A DNA stretch of 64,000 nucleotides from UBA6183 sp943372215 (GTDB taxonomy: Bacteria > Bacteroidota > Bacteroidia > UKL13-3), in the NCBI GenBank assembly GCA_943372215.1, contig CALRXU020000001.1, forward strand, positions 248,001 to 312,000, given 5' to 3'. Under the pieces are notes generated by a model. The model had not been told where the DNA came from. It made no database searches and worked only from the letters and a program-made list of their open reading frames with translations. This document shows positions 1 through 9,656 of the stretch, in pieces. The position numbers and the translations under genes are program-made. Numbering within the stretch: position 1 is the first letter of the stretch; the number at the start of each line of letters is the position of its first letter.

Positions 1-137
1 GGTCCTTTATAGCCGTTTGTATACATCTTTATTTTATTGCTGAAATTGTGAACGTATATGCCTGGTTTTTATTTGCATCTGTGAGCGCCATTAGCACAAA
101 ATATCGGTTAATAAAAAGACTAACCAATCCTACTTAA
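1..137 (+). CDS. C-terminal end of a membrane protein (partial)
   Basis: The third reading frame is open from the window edge to a TAA at 135-137, giving about 44 residues. They are strongly hydrophobic (FIAVCIHLYFIAEIVNVYAW, then more apolar residues) and end in a short basic tail. This looks like the last membrane segment and cytoplasmic tail of a polytopic protein. The stop lies 6 bp before the next glycosyltransferase, so the two are probably co-transcribed. In a polysaccharide locus an O-antigen polymerase/ligase or flippase is a natural guess, but too little is visible to assign a family. Confidence 0.55.
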   Translation, partial: SFIAVCIHLYFIAEIVNVYAWFLFASVSAISTKYRLIKRLTNPT

Positions 138-143
138 CAAAAA

Positions 144-1310
144 ATGAAACTCGCATTTTATTACCACATTCCGATTGTTGCAGAAAATCAGGCATTAAAA
201 GTCCCTGGTTATCTTGGTGTGTTTATTGATGCGTTAGCCAATGCGGTGGATGAATTACACTTGGTAATGCACCAAGCCCGACCCCACGAAAAAGCAGAAG
301 CAGACTACACACTAAAAGCTAACAATATTGTATGGGTTGATTTGGGGTTAAAAACACCTGCTTGGCATAGGGCAATATTTCATAACAAATTATTAAAAAA
401 TGTGCTGCGCCAAATAGAGGGCTGTGAAGTATTTCTGGTACGATCTCCTTCTCCTCTTGCCCCCTATTTTCATCATTACCTAAAAAACACCCGGTTGGTA
501 TTTTTGGTTGTGGGTGATTACGCAGAATCGGTAGAACAAACAGGAAGTAAAACATTCAGAGAGTTTATTATTAACTTATACTTAAAGCACAATGATTTTC
601 TTTTTCGCAAGCACATGAAAAACACAGATGTGGTGGTAAACTCTCCCGCCCTATTTGATAAATACAAAAACATTAGTAAATCCATACATCAAATAAAAAC
701 CACTACCCTTTCTGCTACAGACTTTTTCTACCGCACAGATACTTGTTTAAATACAACCATTGAATTGCTTTATACAGGAAGGATAGACCCGTTAAAGGGA
801 CTGGTTGAACTGATTGAAGCTGTAGCTGTACTTAAATCTCGTTATCCTAATTTACGCTTAAACCTGGTTGGCTGGGAAAGTATAACGGGTAATCCAGTTG
901 AACAGATGCTTAAAAAAGTAGCCGAGAAGAATGACGTTACAACACAAGTGGTTTTCCATGGAAAAAAAACCATCGGACAGGACCTCAATCAAATGTATAA
1001 AATGGCTGACATTTATGTAATTCCCTCATATGAAGAAGGATTTCCCAGAACCATATGGGAAGCCATGGCAAATAGCCTCCCAGTTGTAGCTACCACTGTT
1101 GGAGCTATACCCAGATACTTATCCCACCAAAAGGATGCTATGCTGATTAAACCCAAAAGCACAACTGATATTGTCAACGCCATTATTGCTCTTATTGAAA
1201 ACACCGAACTTAGAAAAACATTGATTCGTAATGGAATGATTCAGGCAGAGAACAATACCCTAGAATTTCAAACCAAACAATTACTTGCAATTATTAATCA
1301 ACTTACTTAA
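144..1310 (+). CDS. Glycosyltransferase family 4 (GT-B fold)
   Basis: A 388-residue protein of normal length for a retaining GT4 glycosyltransferase, which moves a sugar from an NDP-sugar to a growing surface glycan at the cytoplasmic face. The C-terminal nucleotide-sugar domain is clear: GRIDPLKGL near residue 211, then the E-x7-E motif in EEGFPRTIWEAMA near residue 297, followed by PVVATTVGAIP. The N-terminal acceptor domain is divergent, so the sugar and linkage cannot be predicted. It is followed after 21 bp by the carbamoyltransferase gene, in the same direction. Family call is secure; substrate unknown. Confidence 0.88.
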   Translation: MKLAFYYHIPIVAENQALKVPGYLGVFIDALANAVDELHLVMHQARPHEKAEADYTLKANNIVWVDLGLKTPAWHRAIFHNKLLKNVLRQIEGCEVFLVRSPSPLAPYFHHYLKNTRLVFLVVGDYAESVEQTGSKTFREFIINLYLKHNDFLFRKHMKNTDVVVNSPALFDKYKNISKSIHQIKTTTLSATDFFYRTDTCLNTTIELLYTGRIDPLKGLVELIEAVAVLKSRYPNLRLNLVGWESITGNPVEQMLKKVAEKNDVTTQVVFHGKKTIGQDLNQMYKMADIYVIPSYEEGFPRTIWEAMANSLPVVATTVGAIPRYLSHQKDAMLIKPKSTTDIVNAIIALIENTELRKTLIRNGMIQAENNTLEFQTKQLLAIINQLT

Positions 1311-1331
1311 CCGCAACAATAAAAACCAATC

Positions 1332-3140
1332 ATGAATATATTAGGAATTAACTTTGGACACGATGCTGCCGCCACACTTATTAAAAATGGTAAAATTGTT
1401 CTGTCTATTGAAGAGGAAAAAATAAGCCGCGTAAAACAGGACTTTGGGTGGCCGCAACAAGCCATTGATGTGATTCTGTCTCAAACAGCACTAAAACCTA
1501 CAGATATTGATGTGGTGGCTGTAGGCGGTTTTATTTATCAGGAACTTGGAGCCAATGAAATTAAATTTAGGTTTAATAAAACCAAAGGCAGTAAGCGCCT
1601 GGAATACATTGATAGGGTATTGGCCTACGTAGGTTTAACAGGTGACCGCTTTACCGATAAAAACAAGGCGATATTTGAACAAGAAGTAAAGGAGAAAGGA
1701 TTTACAAAAGCCAAAGTAGCTTTTTACAACCACCATTTATGCCATGCAGCTGGAGCTTATTATTGTGCTCCATTTACACCTGATTTAGTAATTACCTGCG
1801 ATGGACAAGGTGATGGAGAAAGCTTTAACTTTTATGCTGCTGACGAACAACTCCATTTAAAACCCATTGTAATTAACGGACAAGAGGTTTCAGTTGGGGC
1901 ATTTTACAGTTGCATTACTCAACTATTAGGCTTTCGCCCAACAAGGCATGAGGGAAAGATTACTGGACTCGCTGCCTATGGTAAACCTAGCATATTGGAA
2001 GAACAATTCATGTCCCTATTTAGTTATAAAGACAATCGCTTAACGCGCTACCCATTTGATCAGGTAGAGGAATTATGGAAACAGTATGATTTAGCCAGCA
2101 AATTAAACCTCACCCATAAAATAAACCTGCAAACATCCGAGTCTAGTGTTGGAGTTGACTATACCAAAAGATATGAAATACTAAAAGCCAAAATTGAAGA
2201 GCTAAGTAAAGGCTGGAGTAAAGAAGACATTGCTTATGCATGCCAAAAAGTAGCTGAACAAGTTGTAGTGAATGAAACCAAAAGAATTATTCAATCCTCT
2301 TTTAAAGGCAAAAAAATAACCATTGGACTGGCTGGTGGGGTGTTTGCCAATGTGAGAATAAACCAAATGATTTATGAAATGCCCGAAGTTGCAAATGTAT
2401 TTGTTCAACCAGCCATGGGTGATTCCGGATTATCTATTGGTGCAGCTATTTTATGCGATATTGAGTCGAGTCCAAAACCAGTTTCAGCAACTGATTACCG
2501 CATTACGCATACTTATCTGGGACCTGATTATGATGCACAAGTAGAAAGTTTTACCAAAAAAATCACCCATGAGGCTACTGTAGAAAAAATGGAGAATCCG
2601 GCCAAACAAATTGCACAAATGATGAAAGACAACTTGGTAGTTGGATTTTGGCAAGGCAGCATGGAGTGGGGCCCTCGGGCATTGGGTAAACGTTCAATGA
2701 TACTCAATACTTTCGACCGCACCGTGAACGACTCGGTAAACAAACGATTGAGCAGAACTGAATTTATGCCTTTTGCCCCTTCTATTATTGATTACATGAT
2801 GAAAACTTACATTCCATCTTACGACTCCGAATGTCCTGCCGCTGATTACATGACCATTACTTATGATGTTGCTCCTGAATTTCATGAACAGTTGCAAGCC
2901 GTAGTGCATGTGGATGGTACCGCAAGACCCCAGTCTGTTACTAAAAGTACCAATCCTTATTATTATGAAATTATTGATGAATTTTATAAACTCACTGGTT
3001 GCGGAGCTATTGTAAACACCAGCTTTAACGCACACGAAGAACCGATTGTAAGCACTCCAGAATCAGCTTATAAAGCACTAAAAGAAGACCGCATTGATGT
3101 ATTGGTGTTAGACCAATTTAAAATCACCATGAAAAAATGA
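1332..3140 (+). CDS. NodU/CmcH-family carbamoyltransferase
   Basis: A 602-residue protein of the O-carbamoyltransferase family (NodU, CmcH, TobZ), which uses carbamoyl phosphate and ATP to carbamoylate a hydroxyl of a sugar or antibiotic. The N-terminal ASKHA-like metal/ATP domain opens with ILGINFGHDAAATL and an early EEEKISRVK. The histidine cluster NHHLCHAAGAYY lies near residue 135, and the C-terminal YrdC-like domain includes WGPRALGKRSMI near residue 448. Its stop overlaps the start of the next gene (ATGA), which ties it to the SGNH/MBOAT acylation pair. The likely role is carbamoyl decoration of the surface polysaccharide made by this locus. Confidence 0.9.
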   Translation: MNILGINFGHDAAATLIKNGKIVLSIEEEKISRVKQDFGWPQQAIDVILSQTALKPTDIDVVAVGGFIYQELGANEIKFRFNKTKGSKRLEYIDRVLAYVGLTGDRFTDKNKAIFEQEVKEKGFTKAKVAFYNHHLCHAAGAYYCAPFTPDLVITCDGQGDGESFNFYAADEQLHLKPIVINGQEVSVGAFYSCITQLLGFRPTRHEGKITGLAAYGKPSILEEQFMSLFSYKDNRLTRYPFDQVEELWKQYDLASKLNLTHKINLQTSESSVGVDYTKRYEILKAKIEELSKGWSKEDIAYACQKVAEQVVVNETKRIIQSSFKGKKITIGLAGGVFANVRINQMIYEMPEVANVFVQPAMGDSGLSIGAAILCDIESSPKPVSATDYRITHTYLGPDYDAQVESFTKKITHEATVEKMENPAKQIAQMMKDNLVVGFWQGSMEWGPRALGKRSMILNTFDRTVNDSVNKRLSRTEFMPFAPSIIDYMMKTYIPSYDSECPAADYMTITYDVAPEFHEQLQAVVHVDGTARPQSVTKSTNPYYYEIIDEFYKLTGCGAIVNTSFNAHEEPIVSTPESAYKALKEDRIDVLVLDQFKITMKK

Positions 3141-4240
3141 AACATTTAATCCCTTTGTCATCATTGGCTTTAGGACTGATTTTGTTCCTTTCCATGTCAT
3201 ACTTATCCAGTTTCTTTAAAGCTGATGAAGTGGGGCTAGGCAGGAATACAACAAGCCATATTGGTCGCTTCAATAACAAACGCCTGTCGGGAGTTTCAGA
3301 CCGCATAGATTCTGTTGAGTTTTTTATGACCCAACAAAAAAACGTTGAAAAAGACAGCGACATGAGCTTATGGCTTGGTAACTCTCAGCTCCATTCCATC
3401 AACTATTATCAGCCGGGCAATCGTTTAGCGGTTGAATATACCAATATTTACTTGGCAAGGCAGGGGGTTAAGCAAACGGTTTACCAATTCTCCTGCCCAC
3501 ATCTTAATTTTATAGAAGAACTGCTTTTTTTGGCTGAAACCAAAAACAAACAAATTGTCCCAAGAGTACTCATCATCCCGATAACGTATAGAAGCTTTCA
3601 TTTTTCAACCATTAGAAATGAACTTAAAAACCTAACGGGATACAAAACAATTGAAAACCTGGTTACAGATGAAAGTTTAAAAAACATTTACCTGTATGAA
3701 AAAGAAAGTGATGAACGGGGAAAACTGGCATCTAAAGAAAAAACATGGCAAGACCGCTCAGAAGAAACCCTCAACGCGTGGTTAACCAATTACTTTCCAT
3801 TGTATGGCTTTCGCGAAAACACCAAATCATTTATTAGTTTTTTTCCTTTGCAAGCCATTCACTTCTTTTCTGACAAAACCAAAGACTTAAATGTAAAGGG
3901 AAAAGATGAAACCGTGGAATTAAACAAAAAAGCACTGGTTACTTTACTTGATTATGCCAAACAAAACAATATCAAGGTTATCCTTTATCAAGTGCCACAC
4001 CCACAAGACCCTCACTTCTTTTTTTACAACAAAGAAGCCTATCATGCCTTCTTTAACGACATTAAAAACACATCAGCTGCTTACCCAAATACCACTTTCC
4101 TTGACTTATCTCAATTGGTTGAATTGGATTTGTGGGGAATTAGCAATGATGGCTATAAAGACACCTATCACTTTAAAGATAAAGGCCACCAGCTTTTAGG
4201 TGATACCATAGGATCAACACTTAAAACCATCTTGAATTAA
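3137..4240 (+). CDS. SGNH/DltD-like membrane-anchored protein
   Basis: A 367-residue protein with an N-terminal hydrophobic anchor (residues 4-25) and an extracytoplasmic domain. A weak SGNH-hydrolase signature is present: LWLGNSQLHS near residue 77, where the serine would be the nucleophile, and DTYHFKDKGHQLLGD near residue 340, resembling the C-terminal DxxH block. It begins inside the carbamoyltransferase stop codon and ends 2 bp before an MBOAT gene. This matches known pairs (DltD with DltB, AlgJ/AlgX with AlgI) in which the SGNH partner transfers the acyl group after membrane passage. Inferred role: O-acylation of the surface glycan. Confidence 0.7.
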   Translation: MKHLIPLSSLALGLILFLSMSYLSSFFKADEVGLGRNTTSHIGRFNNKRLSGVSDRIDSVEFFMTQQKNVEKDSDMSLWLGNSQLHSINYYQPGNRLAVEYTNIYLARQGVKQTVYQFSCPHLNFIEELLFLAETKNKQIVPRVLIIPITYRSFHFSTIRNELKNLTGYKTIENLVTDESLKNIYLYEKESDERGKLASKEKTWQDRSEETLNAWLTNYFPLYGFRENTKSFISFFPLQAIHFFSDKTKDLNVKGKDETVELNKKALVTLLDYAKQNNIKVILYQVPHPQDPHFFFYNKEAYHAFFNDIKNTSAAYPNTTFLDLSQLVELDLWGISNDGYKDTYHFKDKGHQLLGDTIGSTLKTILN

Positions 4241-4242
4241 CT

Positions 4243-5727
4243 ATGCTATTTAACAGTTGGACTTATATTGTATTCTTAATCATTGCCACCAGCATTTATT
4301 TCCTGATTAAGAACCTGAATTTTAGGGTGTATTTTATTTGTGTTGCTGGGTTATTGTTTTATTCATTCTGGAGGTGGGAGTATACTTCGTTAATGATACT
4401 TACTGCAACAATAGATTATTTATGTGCATTGCGACTAGACCAGATACGCACTAAAAAACTAAAAGACAATCCCAAAATTTATGTCGTCATCACATTGGTG
4501 CTTAACCTTGGTTTTTTGGTGTTTTTTAAATACACCTATTTCCTGTACGATAATTTTGTATCGTTTATGAGTTTATTTGGCATGGATAACTTTGCCAAAA
4601 CACTTCCCTTTGAAATTATTCTTCCCCTTGGTATTTCATTCTATACCTTTCATTCCATCAGTTACACCATTGATATTTATAGAAACACCTATCCCGTTGA
4701 AAAAAACTTTTTCTACTTCATGGGATTTGTTACGTTCTGGCCTCAACTGGTAGCTGGGCCTATTTTAAGGGCAGATGAAATACTTGGGCAATTCTACGAG
4801 AAACACCAGTTTAAACTCGACAACCTCTATGAAGGTGGCAAACGCATTTTGTTTGGTTTATTTAACAAAGTGGTATTAGCCGATAATATTGGTAAAAGCG
4901 TTGACGATGTGTTTTCATTAAATCCTTCAGGACTTAATGCCTGGGATGTAATGGTTTGTTCCTTTTTATTCGGTTTTCAAATCTACTTTGATTTTTCTGG
5001 CTACTCAAGCATAGCAGTTGGTTCTGGAAGAATACTGGGGTTTAAAATTCCAGAGAACTTCAACTGGCCTTACCTTTCTAAAAGCCCAAGGGAGTTTTGG
5101 AAAAACTGGCACATCTCCCTGTCTTCATGGATTAGGGATTATTTATACATTCCACTTACCGGGCAAAAATTTAAAATTACCCATGGCACTGTTGGTGGAT
5201 TGGAAGAGGTTTTTAACAACCAGCAACCCGAAGAAAAAAAGGTATCAGCAACCAAAATAAACGTAGCACTTTTTGCCACATGGATTATTATGGGCTTATG
5301 GCATGGTGCCAGTTGGAATTTTGCACTTTGGGGCATTTACCATGCCTTCTTCATATTCCTCTTTAAACTCATCAACACCTCAAACTTCGAGAAAAAATTA
5401 CCTGTGCTGGCAATTGCCACTACCTTCTTTATCTCTATGATGGGCTGGATACCCTTTAGAGCAACTGGCTTATCAAACGCACTTACCATGTATGGAAAGC
5501 TTTTTATACCAAGTGCTTACAATCCAGCCAAGCATGCAGTATCCTACATGGAATATCTTTTTGTGTTGCTTATTATTGCTGGTATGGTAACCACGTATTT
5601 GTTTACATTTAAATACACGAAATTGCAACAAAATAAAGTAGCAAAAATATTGCTGTATGGCATCATGACTGCCTTGGTTATTACCTATATGCAAGCCAAA
5701 GATCAATTTATTTATTTTCAGTTTTAA
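4243..5727 (+). CDS. MBOAT family O-acyltransferase (AlgI/DltB-like)
   Basis: A 494-residue polytopic membrane protein of the MBOAT family. These enzymes pass acyl groups from a cytoplasmic donor across the membrane to polysaccharide. Diagnostic stretches are FYTFHSISYTIDIYR near residue 133, WPQLVAGPILR near residue 166, and LWHGASWNFALWGIYHAFF near residue 348, which holds the invariant histidine. About ten or more hydrophobic segments are visible. It starts 2 bp after the SGNH-like gene, so the pair should act together to add acetyl or other acyl groups to the exported glycan. Homology is clear; the acyl donor and acceptor cannot be read from sequence. Confidence 0.92.
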   Translation: MLFNSWTYIVFLIIATSIYFLIKNLNFRVYFICVAGLLFYSFWRWEYTSLMILTATIDYLCALRLDQIRTKKLKDNPKIYVVITLVLNLGFLVFFKYTYFLYDNFVSFMSLFGMDNFAKTLPFEIILPLGISFYTFHSISYTIDIYRNTYPVEKNFFYFMGFVTFWPQLVAGPILRADEILGQFYEKHQFKLDNLYEGGKRILFGLFNKVVLADNIGKSVDDVFSLNPSGLNAWDVMVCSFLFGFQIYFDFSGYSSIAVGSGRILGFKIPENFNWPYLSKSPREFWKNWHISLSSWIRDYLYIPLTGQKFKITHGTVGGLEEVFNNQQPEEKKVSATKINVALFATWIIMGLWHGASWNFALWGIYHAFFIFLFKLINTSNFEKKLPVLAIATTFFISMMGWIPFRATGLSNALTMYGKLFIPSAYNPAKHAVSYMEYLFVLLIIAGMVTTYLFTFKYTKLQQNKVAKILLYGIMTALVITYMQAKDQFIYFQF

Positions 5728-5843
5728 CCCTGATAATGAATATGAACTGCAATGCCTTAACAAAACTGCATTTGACTACCGATACTTACGCTGGTAATTG
5801 AGCTTTGTTATAAACAGCCTATCAACCTTTATTTATTAACCAA

Positions 5844-6851
5844 TTGGCCGCTGATTACTTATTTATAGGTACTTTTCTTTCTTCCAAAAAAGGATCATTA
5901 AGTGCATCTGAAACAGTTGCTAAGAATCTTCCTGAGAAACGGATTAAACTGGTTTCGTTCAAACAGAATAAAATCATCCGAATGCTTGATATTTTAATCA
6001 GCATTTTGAGGTTTAAAGGCCACGTTATTCATATTGAAATTTACAGCGGGCAGGCTTTTATCATTGCGCAGTTATCTGCAATGTTGGTCAATCCTAAAAA
6101 GCATAAACTAATATTTACTTTACACGGTGGAATGTTAGCAGAGTTTCATAAAAAAAACACAACCAAAGTAAACAGCCTACTAAAGAAGGCCAATATGATT
6201 TGTACGCCTTCTTATTTCCTGCAACAGTACTTTAATCAGCAAGGATTTAATGTAAGTTACCTACCAAATAGTGTTAACCTAAGTAAATTTGAGTATAGTC
6301 GTTCAGAGGTAAAACCATTCTCGATATTGTGGGTAAGAGCTTTTAATCAAATTTATAACCCCTCATTAGCCGTTCACATCTTAAAAGAAGTGAGCCAAAA
6401 GCACCCTACCGCCACTTTAACAATGGTTGGACCAGATGGCGGATTGCTTCATGAAACACAAGTACTCATTAAAAGTCTAAACTTAACCTCCCGGATAAAC
6501 ATGGTTGGCCCAATAGATAATGATGCGTTGCATTGGTATTACCAAACCCATCAAGTGCTTATCAATACCACTTCGTATGAGAGTTTTGGCATTTCACTTA
6601 TAGAGGGAGCAAGTTGTGGCATACCTATTGTGTCAACAAGCGTTGGCGAAATCCCATATTTATGGCAACATAAAAAAAACATGCTTCTCGTAAATTCATT
6701 TAATGAAAAAGATTTTGCAATGATGATTACAAAAATTTTCGATGATGCCGCCCTTGAAAAACAACTATCTGTTAACGCGCGACAAAAAGCGGAGCAATTT
6801 ACCTGGGATGCAATAGCACCTCAGTGGATTCAACTATTAGAAAACCAATGA
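5844..6851 (+). CDS. Glycosyltransferase family 4, TTG start
   Basis: A 335-residue GT4 glycosyltransferase. No ATG lies upstream in frame before a stop at 5811-5813. The first usable codon that keeps the N-terminal domain is TTG at 5844, so I accept TTG. The protein shows LHGGMLAEFHK near residue 93 and a C-terminal donor site with the E-x7-E motif in SYESFGISLIEGASCG near residue 245, then PIVSTSVGEIPYL. The last codons overlap the next gene start (ATGA), indicating translational coupling. A 116-bp gap separates it from the MBOAT gene, and no clear promoter is seen there. Donor and acceptor unknown. Confidence 0.83.
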   Translation: MAADYLFIGTFLSSKKGSLSASETVAKNLPEKRIKLVSFKQNKIIRMLDILISILRFKGHVIHIEIYSGQAFIIAQLSAMLVNPKKHKLIFTLHGGMLAEFHKKNTTKVNSLLKKANMICTPSYFLQQYFNQQGFNVSYLPNSVNLSKFEYSRSEVKPFSILWVRAFNQIYNPSLAVHILKEVSQKHPTATLTMVGPDGGLLHETQVLIKSLNLTSRINMVGPIDNDALHWYYQTHQVLINTTSYESFGISLIEGASCGIPIVSTSVGEIPYLWQHKKNMLLVNSFNEKDFAMMITKIFDDAALEKQLSVNARQKAEQFTWDAIAPQWIQLLENQ

Positions 6852-8263
6852 AAAAGTTTTTAGAGAACTTATATTACAAACTCCCATTACCCCTGCAAAA
6901 TATAGCCATTACTATATTTGGCTATACCTGGTACAAACGCAGGTTTGGAGGGTTGTTTAAACAAGAGTTGGAGAAGTGCATGCAGCGCGACCATTACTCA
7001 GTACTTGAATGGAAAATTTACCAGGAAGAAACCTTACGCAACATATTGATACATGCCAATAATACAGTACCCTACTATACAAAACTATTTAAAGAGGCTG
7101 GACTATCAAAGGAGCAATTGCAACAGTTTAGCTTAACTGATTTGCCCAAACTTCCCTTTTTAGAAAAACAAACTTTTCGCGAACTAGGCACAACCGAAAT
7201 GCTCTCTAGCCAGTTAGAACCCAATGGCGAATTTTTGTTTAGCAGCGGAAGCACGGGGACACCAACTAAAACATTGTATTCAACCAACATGCACCAACGG
7301 TATTTTGCCGTGTTTGAAAGCCGTTTAAACTACTGGGCAGGTATTGACTACAAAGTACCTCGTGGTGTTATTGGTGGTAGGCGCATTATTAGAGAGGGCG
7401 TTTCTACAGGCCCGTTCTACCGCTATAACTATGTAGAGAAACAAACTTACTTCTCCGCTTATCATATCTCTGCAGCCACAGCAGCCAATTATGTGGAGGG
7501 CATGATTAAAAATAAAGTGGAGTACATGACGGGTTATGCTAGTGCGAATTATTTTTTAGCCCGTTTTATTGAAGAGGCTGGCATTAAAGCCCCTAAACTC
7601 AGGGCAGTGCTTACTTCCAGTGAAAAACTGACCCCTGAAATGCGCAATACCTTCAGGAGAGTTTATGGATGCGAAACATTTGACTCTTACAACGGAGTAG
7701 ATTTATGCAACCTCATTTCAGAATGTGAACACCACAGCCTACATGTAGTGCCTGATGTGGGCATTGTAGAAATTATTCACCCAGATGGAACACCTTGCAA
7801 ACCTGGAGAAACAGGAGAGATTATTTCTACAGGATTACTTAATCTAGACCAACCCTTGATACGTTACCGTATGGGTGATTATGTTACACTTAGTACCAAC
7901 CAGCAATGTAAATGCGGAAGAAGCATGCCTGTAATTGACGAAATTGTGGGACGAATGGAAGATACGGTAGTTGGTCCGGACGGACGAGAAATGGTGCGCT
8001 TTCATGGTATTTTTATCAATGTGCTTTGTGTTATAGAAGCACAGGTAATACAACATACCCTCACTGATTTTGAAATTAAATTGGTGGTATCCAAACAGCC
8101 TGAAACAGCAGAACTTGAATTGATTGAAAAAAGAATGCGCTCACAACTGGGCAACATTAAATTAACCATTAACATGGTTAAAGAAATTCCACGAAATGCC
8201 AATGGCAAATTTAAAGCCGTTATTTCACATGTAAATAAAAACAGAAACCTCTCAGGACATTAA
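6848..8263 (+). CDS. PaaK/CapK-like adenylate-forming enzyme
   Basis: About 471 residues, related to phenylacetate-CoA ligase and the CapK-type proteins found in capsule clusters. These activate a carboxylate with ATP. The AMP-binding P-loop FSSGSTGTPTKTLYS is near residue 130; SYNGVDLCNLISEC and the hinge region LIRYRMGDY follow, and the C-terminus has the GRMEDTVVGPDGREMVRFHG block. I prefer ATG 6848, which overlaps the previous stop, over the upstream GTG at 6824. In polysaccharide loci such proteins are thought to activate an organic acid for attachment to a sugar, but the substrate here is unknown. It could supply an amide or ester decoration. Confidence 0.8.
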   Translation: MKKFLENLYYKLPLPLQNIAITIFGYTWYKRRFGGLFKQELEKCMQRDHYSVLEWKIYQEETLRNILIHANNTVPYYTKLFKEAGLSKEQLQQFSLTDLPKLPFLEKQTFRELGTTEMLSSQLEPNGEFLFSSGSTGTPTKTLYSTNMHQRYFAVFESRLNYWAGIDYKVPRGVIGGRRIIREGVSTGPFYRYNYVEKQTYFSAYHISAATAANYVEGMIKNKVEYMTGYASANYFLARFIEEAGIKAPKLRAVLTSSEKLTPEMRNTFRRVYGCETFDSYNGVDLCNLISECEHHSLHVVPDVGIVEIIHPDGTPCKPGETGEIISTGLLNLDQPLIRYRMGDYVTLSTNQQCKCGRSMPVIDEIVGRMEDTVVGPDGREMVRFHGIFINVLCVIEAQVIQHTLTDFEIKLVVSKQPETAELELIEKRMRSQLGNIKLTINMVKEIPRNANGKFKAVISHVNKNRNLSGH

Positions 8264-8274
8264 ACAATACAAAA

Positions 8275-8886
8275 GTGGTTACGATTATAGATTACGGGAT
8301 GGGCAATTTAGGTTCCATCAAAAACATCATTAAAAAAATTGGGCATCAGTCTGAAATAACGGCTGATAAAGATAAAATAGCAGCCGCAGACAAACTCATA
8401 CTTCCTGGTGTTGGCTCATTTGACAAGGCTATGTCGAATTTAGCAGAGCTTGGTTTAATTGAGTTGATTCAACAAAAAGCAGCCGAAGGCACACCATTAT
8501 TGGGCATTTGTTTGGGAATGCAATTGCTTGCCAACGGCAGTGAAGAAGGCGTCTTGCCTGGCCTTGGTATTATCCCCGGCCAAGTTAAAAAGTTTGAAGT
8601 AACCGCTCCTTTAAAAGTGCCACACATGGGGTGGAATGTAGTTGAATACAACAAACAATGTGGCTTATACCAAGGATTTGATGCCTTTGAAGAAACTCGC
8701 TTTTATTTTGTACACTCCTACCATTACGTGTGCAACCAGCCAGAACAAGTTGCAGGAACAACCATTTATCAAACACCCTTTACCTCATCTGTATTTCACA
8801 AAAATGTTTATGGGGCACAATTTCATCCTGAAAAAAGCCATAAGTATGGCATGCTGTTGCTTAAAAATTTTATTGAACAATTGTAA
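8275..8886 (+). CDS. hisH: HisH-type glutamine amidotransferase (acetamidino-sugar pathway)
   Basis: A 203-residue class I glutaminase subunit. The catalytic triad is visible: Cys in LLGICLGMQLLA near residue 79, and His/Glu in GAQFHPEKSHKYG near residue 183. It starts with GTG at 8275 and its stop overlaps the next ATG (TAATG). In histidine synthesis HisH feeds ammonia to HisF. Here the HisH-HisF pair is followed at once by an N-acetyl sugar amidotransferase, as in the P. aeruginosa O-antigen trio WbpG-HisH2-HisF2. There the pair supplies ammonia to turn an acetamido group into an acetamidino group. I therefore read it as a polysaccharide gene rather than part of a his operon. Confidence 0.9.
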   Translation: MVTIIDYGMGNLGSIKNIIKKIGHQSEITADKDKIAAADKLILPGVGSFDKAMSNLAELGLIELIQQKAAEGTPLLGICLGMQLLANGSEEGVLPGLGIIPGQVKKFEVTAPLKVPHMGWNVVEYNKQCGLYQGFDAFEETRFYFVHSYHYVCNQPEQVAGTTIYQTPFTSSVFHKNVYGAQFHPEKSHKYGMLLLKNFIEQL

Positions 8887-9644
8887 TGCTTAGAACAAGA
8901 ATAATTCCCGTTTTATTATTGCGCAATAAGGGCCTCGTTAAAACTGTAAAGTTTAAGGAAGGCAAATACATTGGCGACCCTATTAATGCGGTTAAAATAT
9001 TTAACGACAAGGAAGTGGACGAATTGGTGCTGCTTGATATAGATGCCAGCAAAGAAAACCGCAAGCCAGACTTTGAAGCCATTAAGGACATTGCCTCTGA
9101 AGCCTTTATGCCGCTGGCTTATGGCGGTGGTATCAATGAGTTGGACGATATTAAAAAACTCTTTGCCATAGGCGTTGAAAAAGTAATCATCAACTCAGCC
9201 GCATTACAAAACTTAAACTTAATTACACAGGCTGCAGAAATTTTTGGCGACCAAAGTATTGTGGTATGTATTGATGTTACAAAAAACTTTTGGGGCAAAT
9301 ACCAAATCCATGCACACGCCAATAAAAAACACCAATATCAGGATGTGGTAGAATATGCACAACTGGCAGAGCAAGCAGGGGCAGGAGAAATTATTTTAAA
9401 CCATGTTGATTTAGACGGAACAATGACTGGGTATGATTTGAAACTGATAGAAAAAGTTTCACAAAGCATTAAAGTTCCTTTAGTGGCCTGCGGTGGTGCT
9501 GGCGATATTCAAGATTTAAAAAAAGGATTTGATGCAGGTGCCTCAGCACTGGCGGCAGGAAGTCTTTTCGTGTATCACGGTCCACATAAAGCAGTGCTTA
9601 TTAATTTCCCAACACAACAACAACTTAAACAACTATTTAGTTAA
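8886..9644 (+). CDS. hisF: HisF-like ammonia-channel subunit (WbuZ/HisF2 type)
   Basis: A 252-residue (beta/alpha)8 barrel of the HisF family. The N-terminus reads RIIPVLLLRNKGLVKT, whereas true HisF cyclases have the form RIIxCLDV with catalytic Asp11. Here that Asp is replaced by Leu, while the second Asp region (CIDVTK near residue 129) and phosphate loops (LAYGGGI, LVACGGAG) remain. Loss of Asp11 argues against imidazole-glycerol-phosphate cyclase activity. It fits the HisF2/WbuZ group that passes ammonia from HisH to a sugar amidotransferase. The gene overlaps hisH by one base and lies 12 bp upstream of that amidotransferase. Confidence 0.88.
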   Translation: MLRTRIIPVLLLRNKGLVKTVKFKEGKYIGDPINAVKIFNDKEVDELVLLDIDASKENRKPDFEAIKDIASEAFMPLAYGGGINELDDIKKLFAIGVEKVIINSAALQNLNLITQAAEIFGDQSIVVCIDVTKNFWGKYQIHAHANKKHQYQDVVEYAQLAEQAGAGEIILNHVDLDGTMTGYDLKLIEKVSQSIKVPLVACGGAGDIQDLKKGFDAGASALAAGSLFVYHGPHKAVLINFPTQQQLKQLFS

Positions 9645-9656
9645 CAAATAACGATT

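Noticed and set aside
6824..6847. Upstream GTG start for the PaaK-like gene
   Set aside because: It lies inside the previous gene and adds eight residues not seen in the family; ATG 6848 gives a usual ATGA overlap.
8275..9644. Histidine biosynthesis operon
   Set aside because: Only hisH and hisF-like genes occur, HisF lacks Asp11, and the neighbours are polysaccharide genes.
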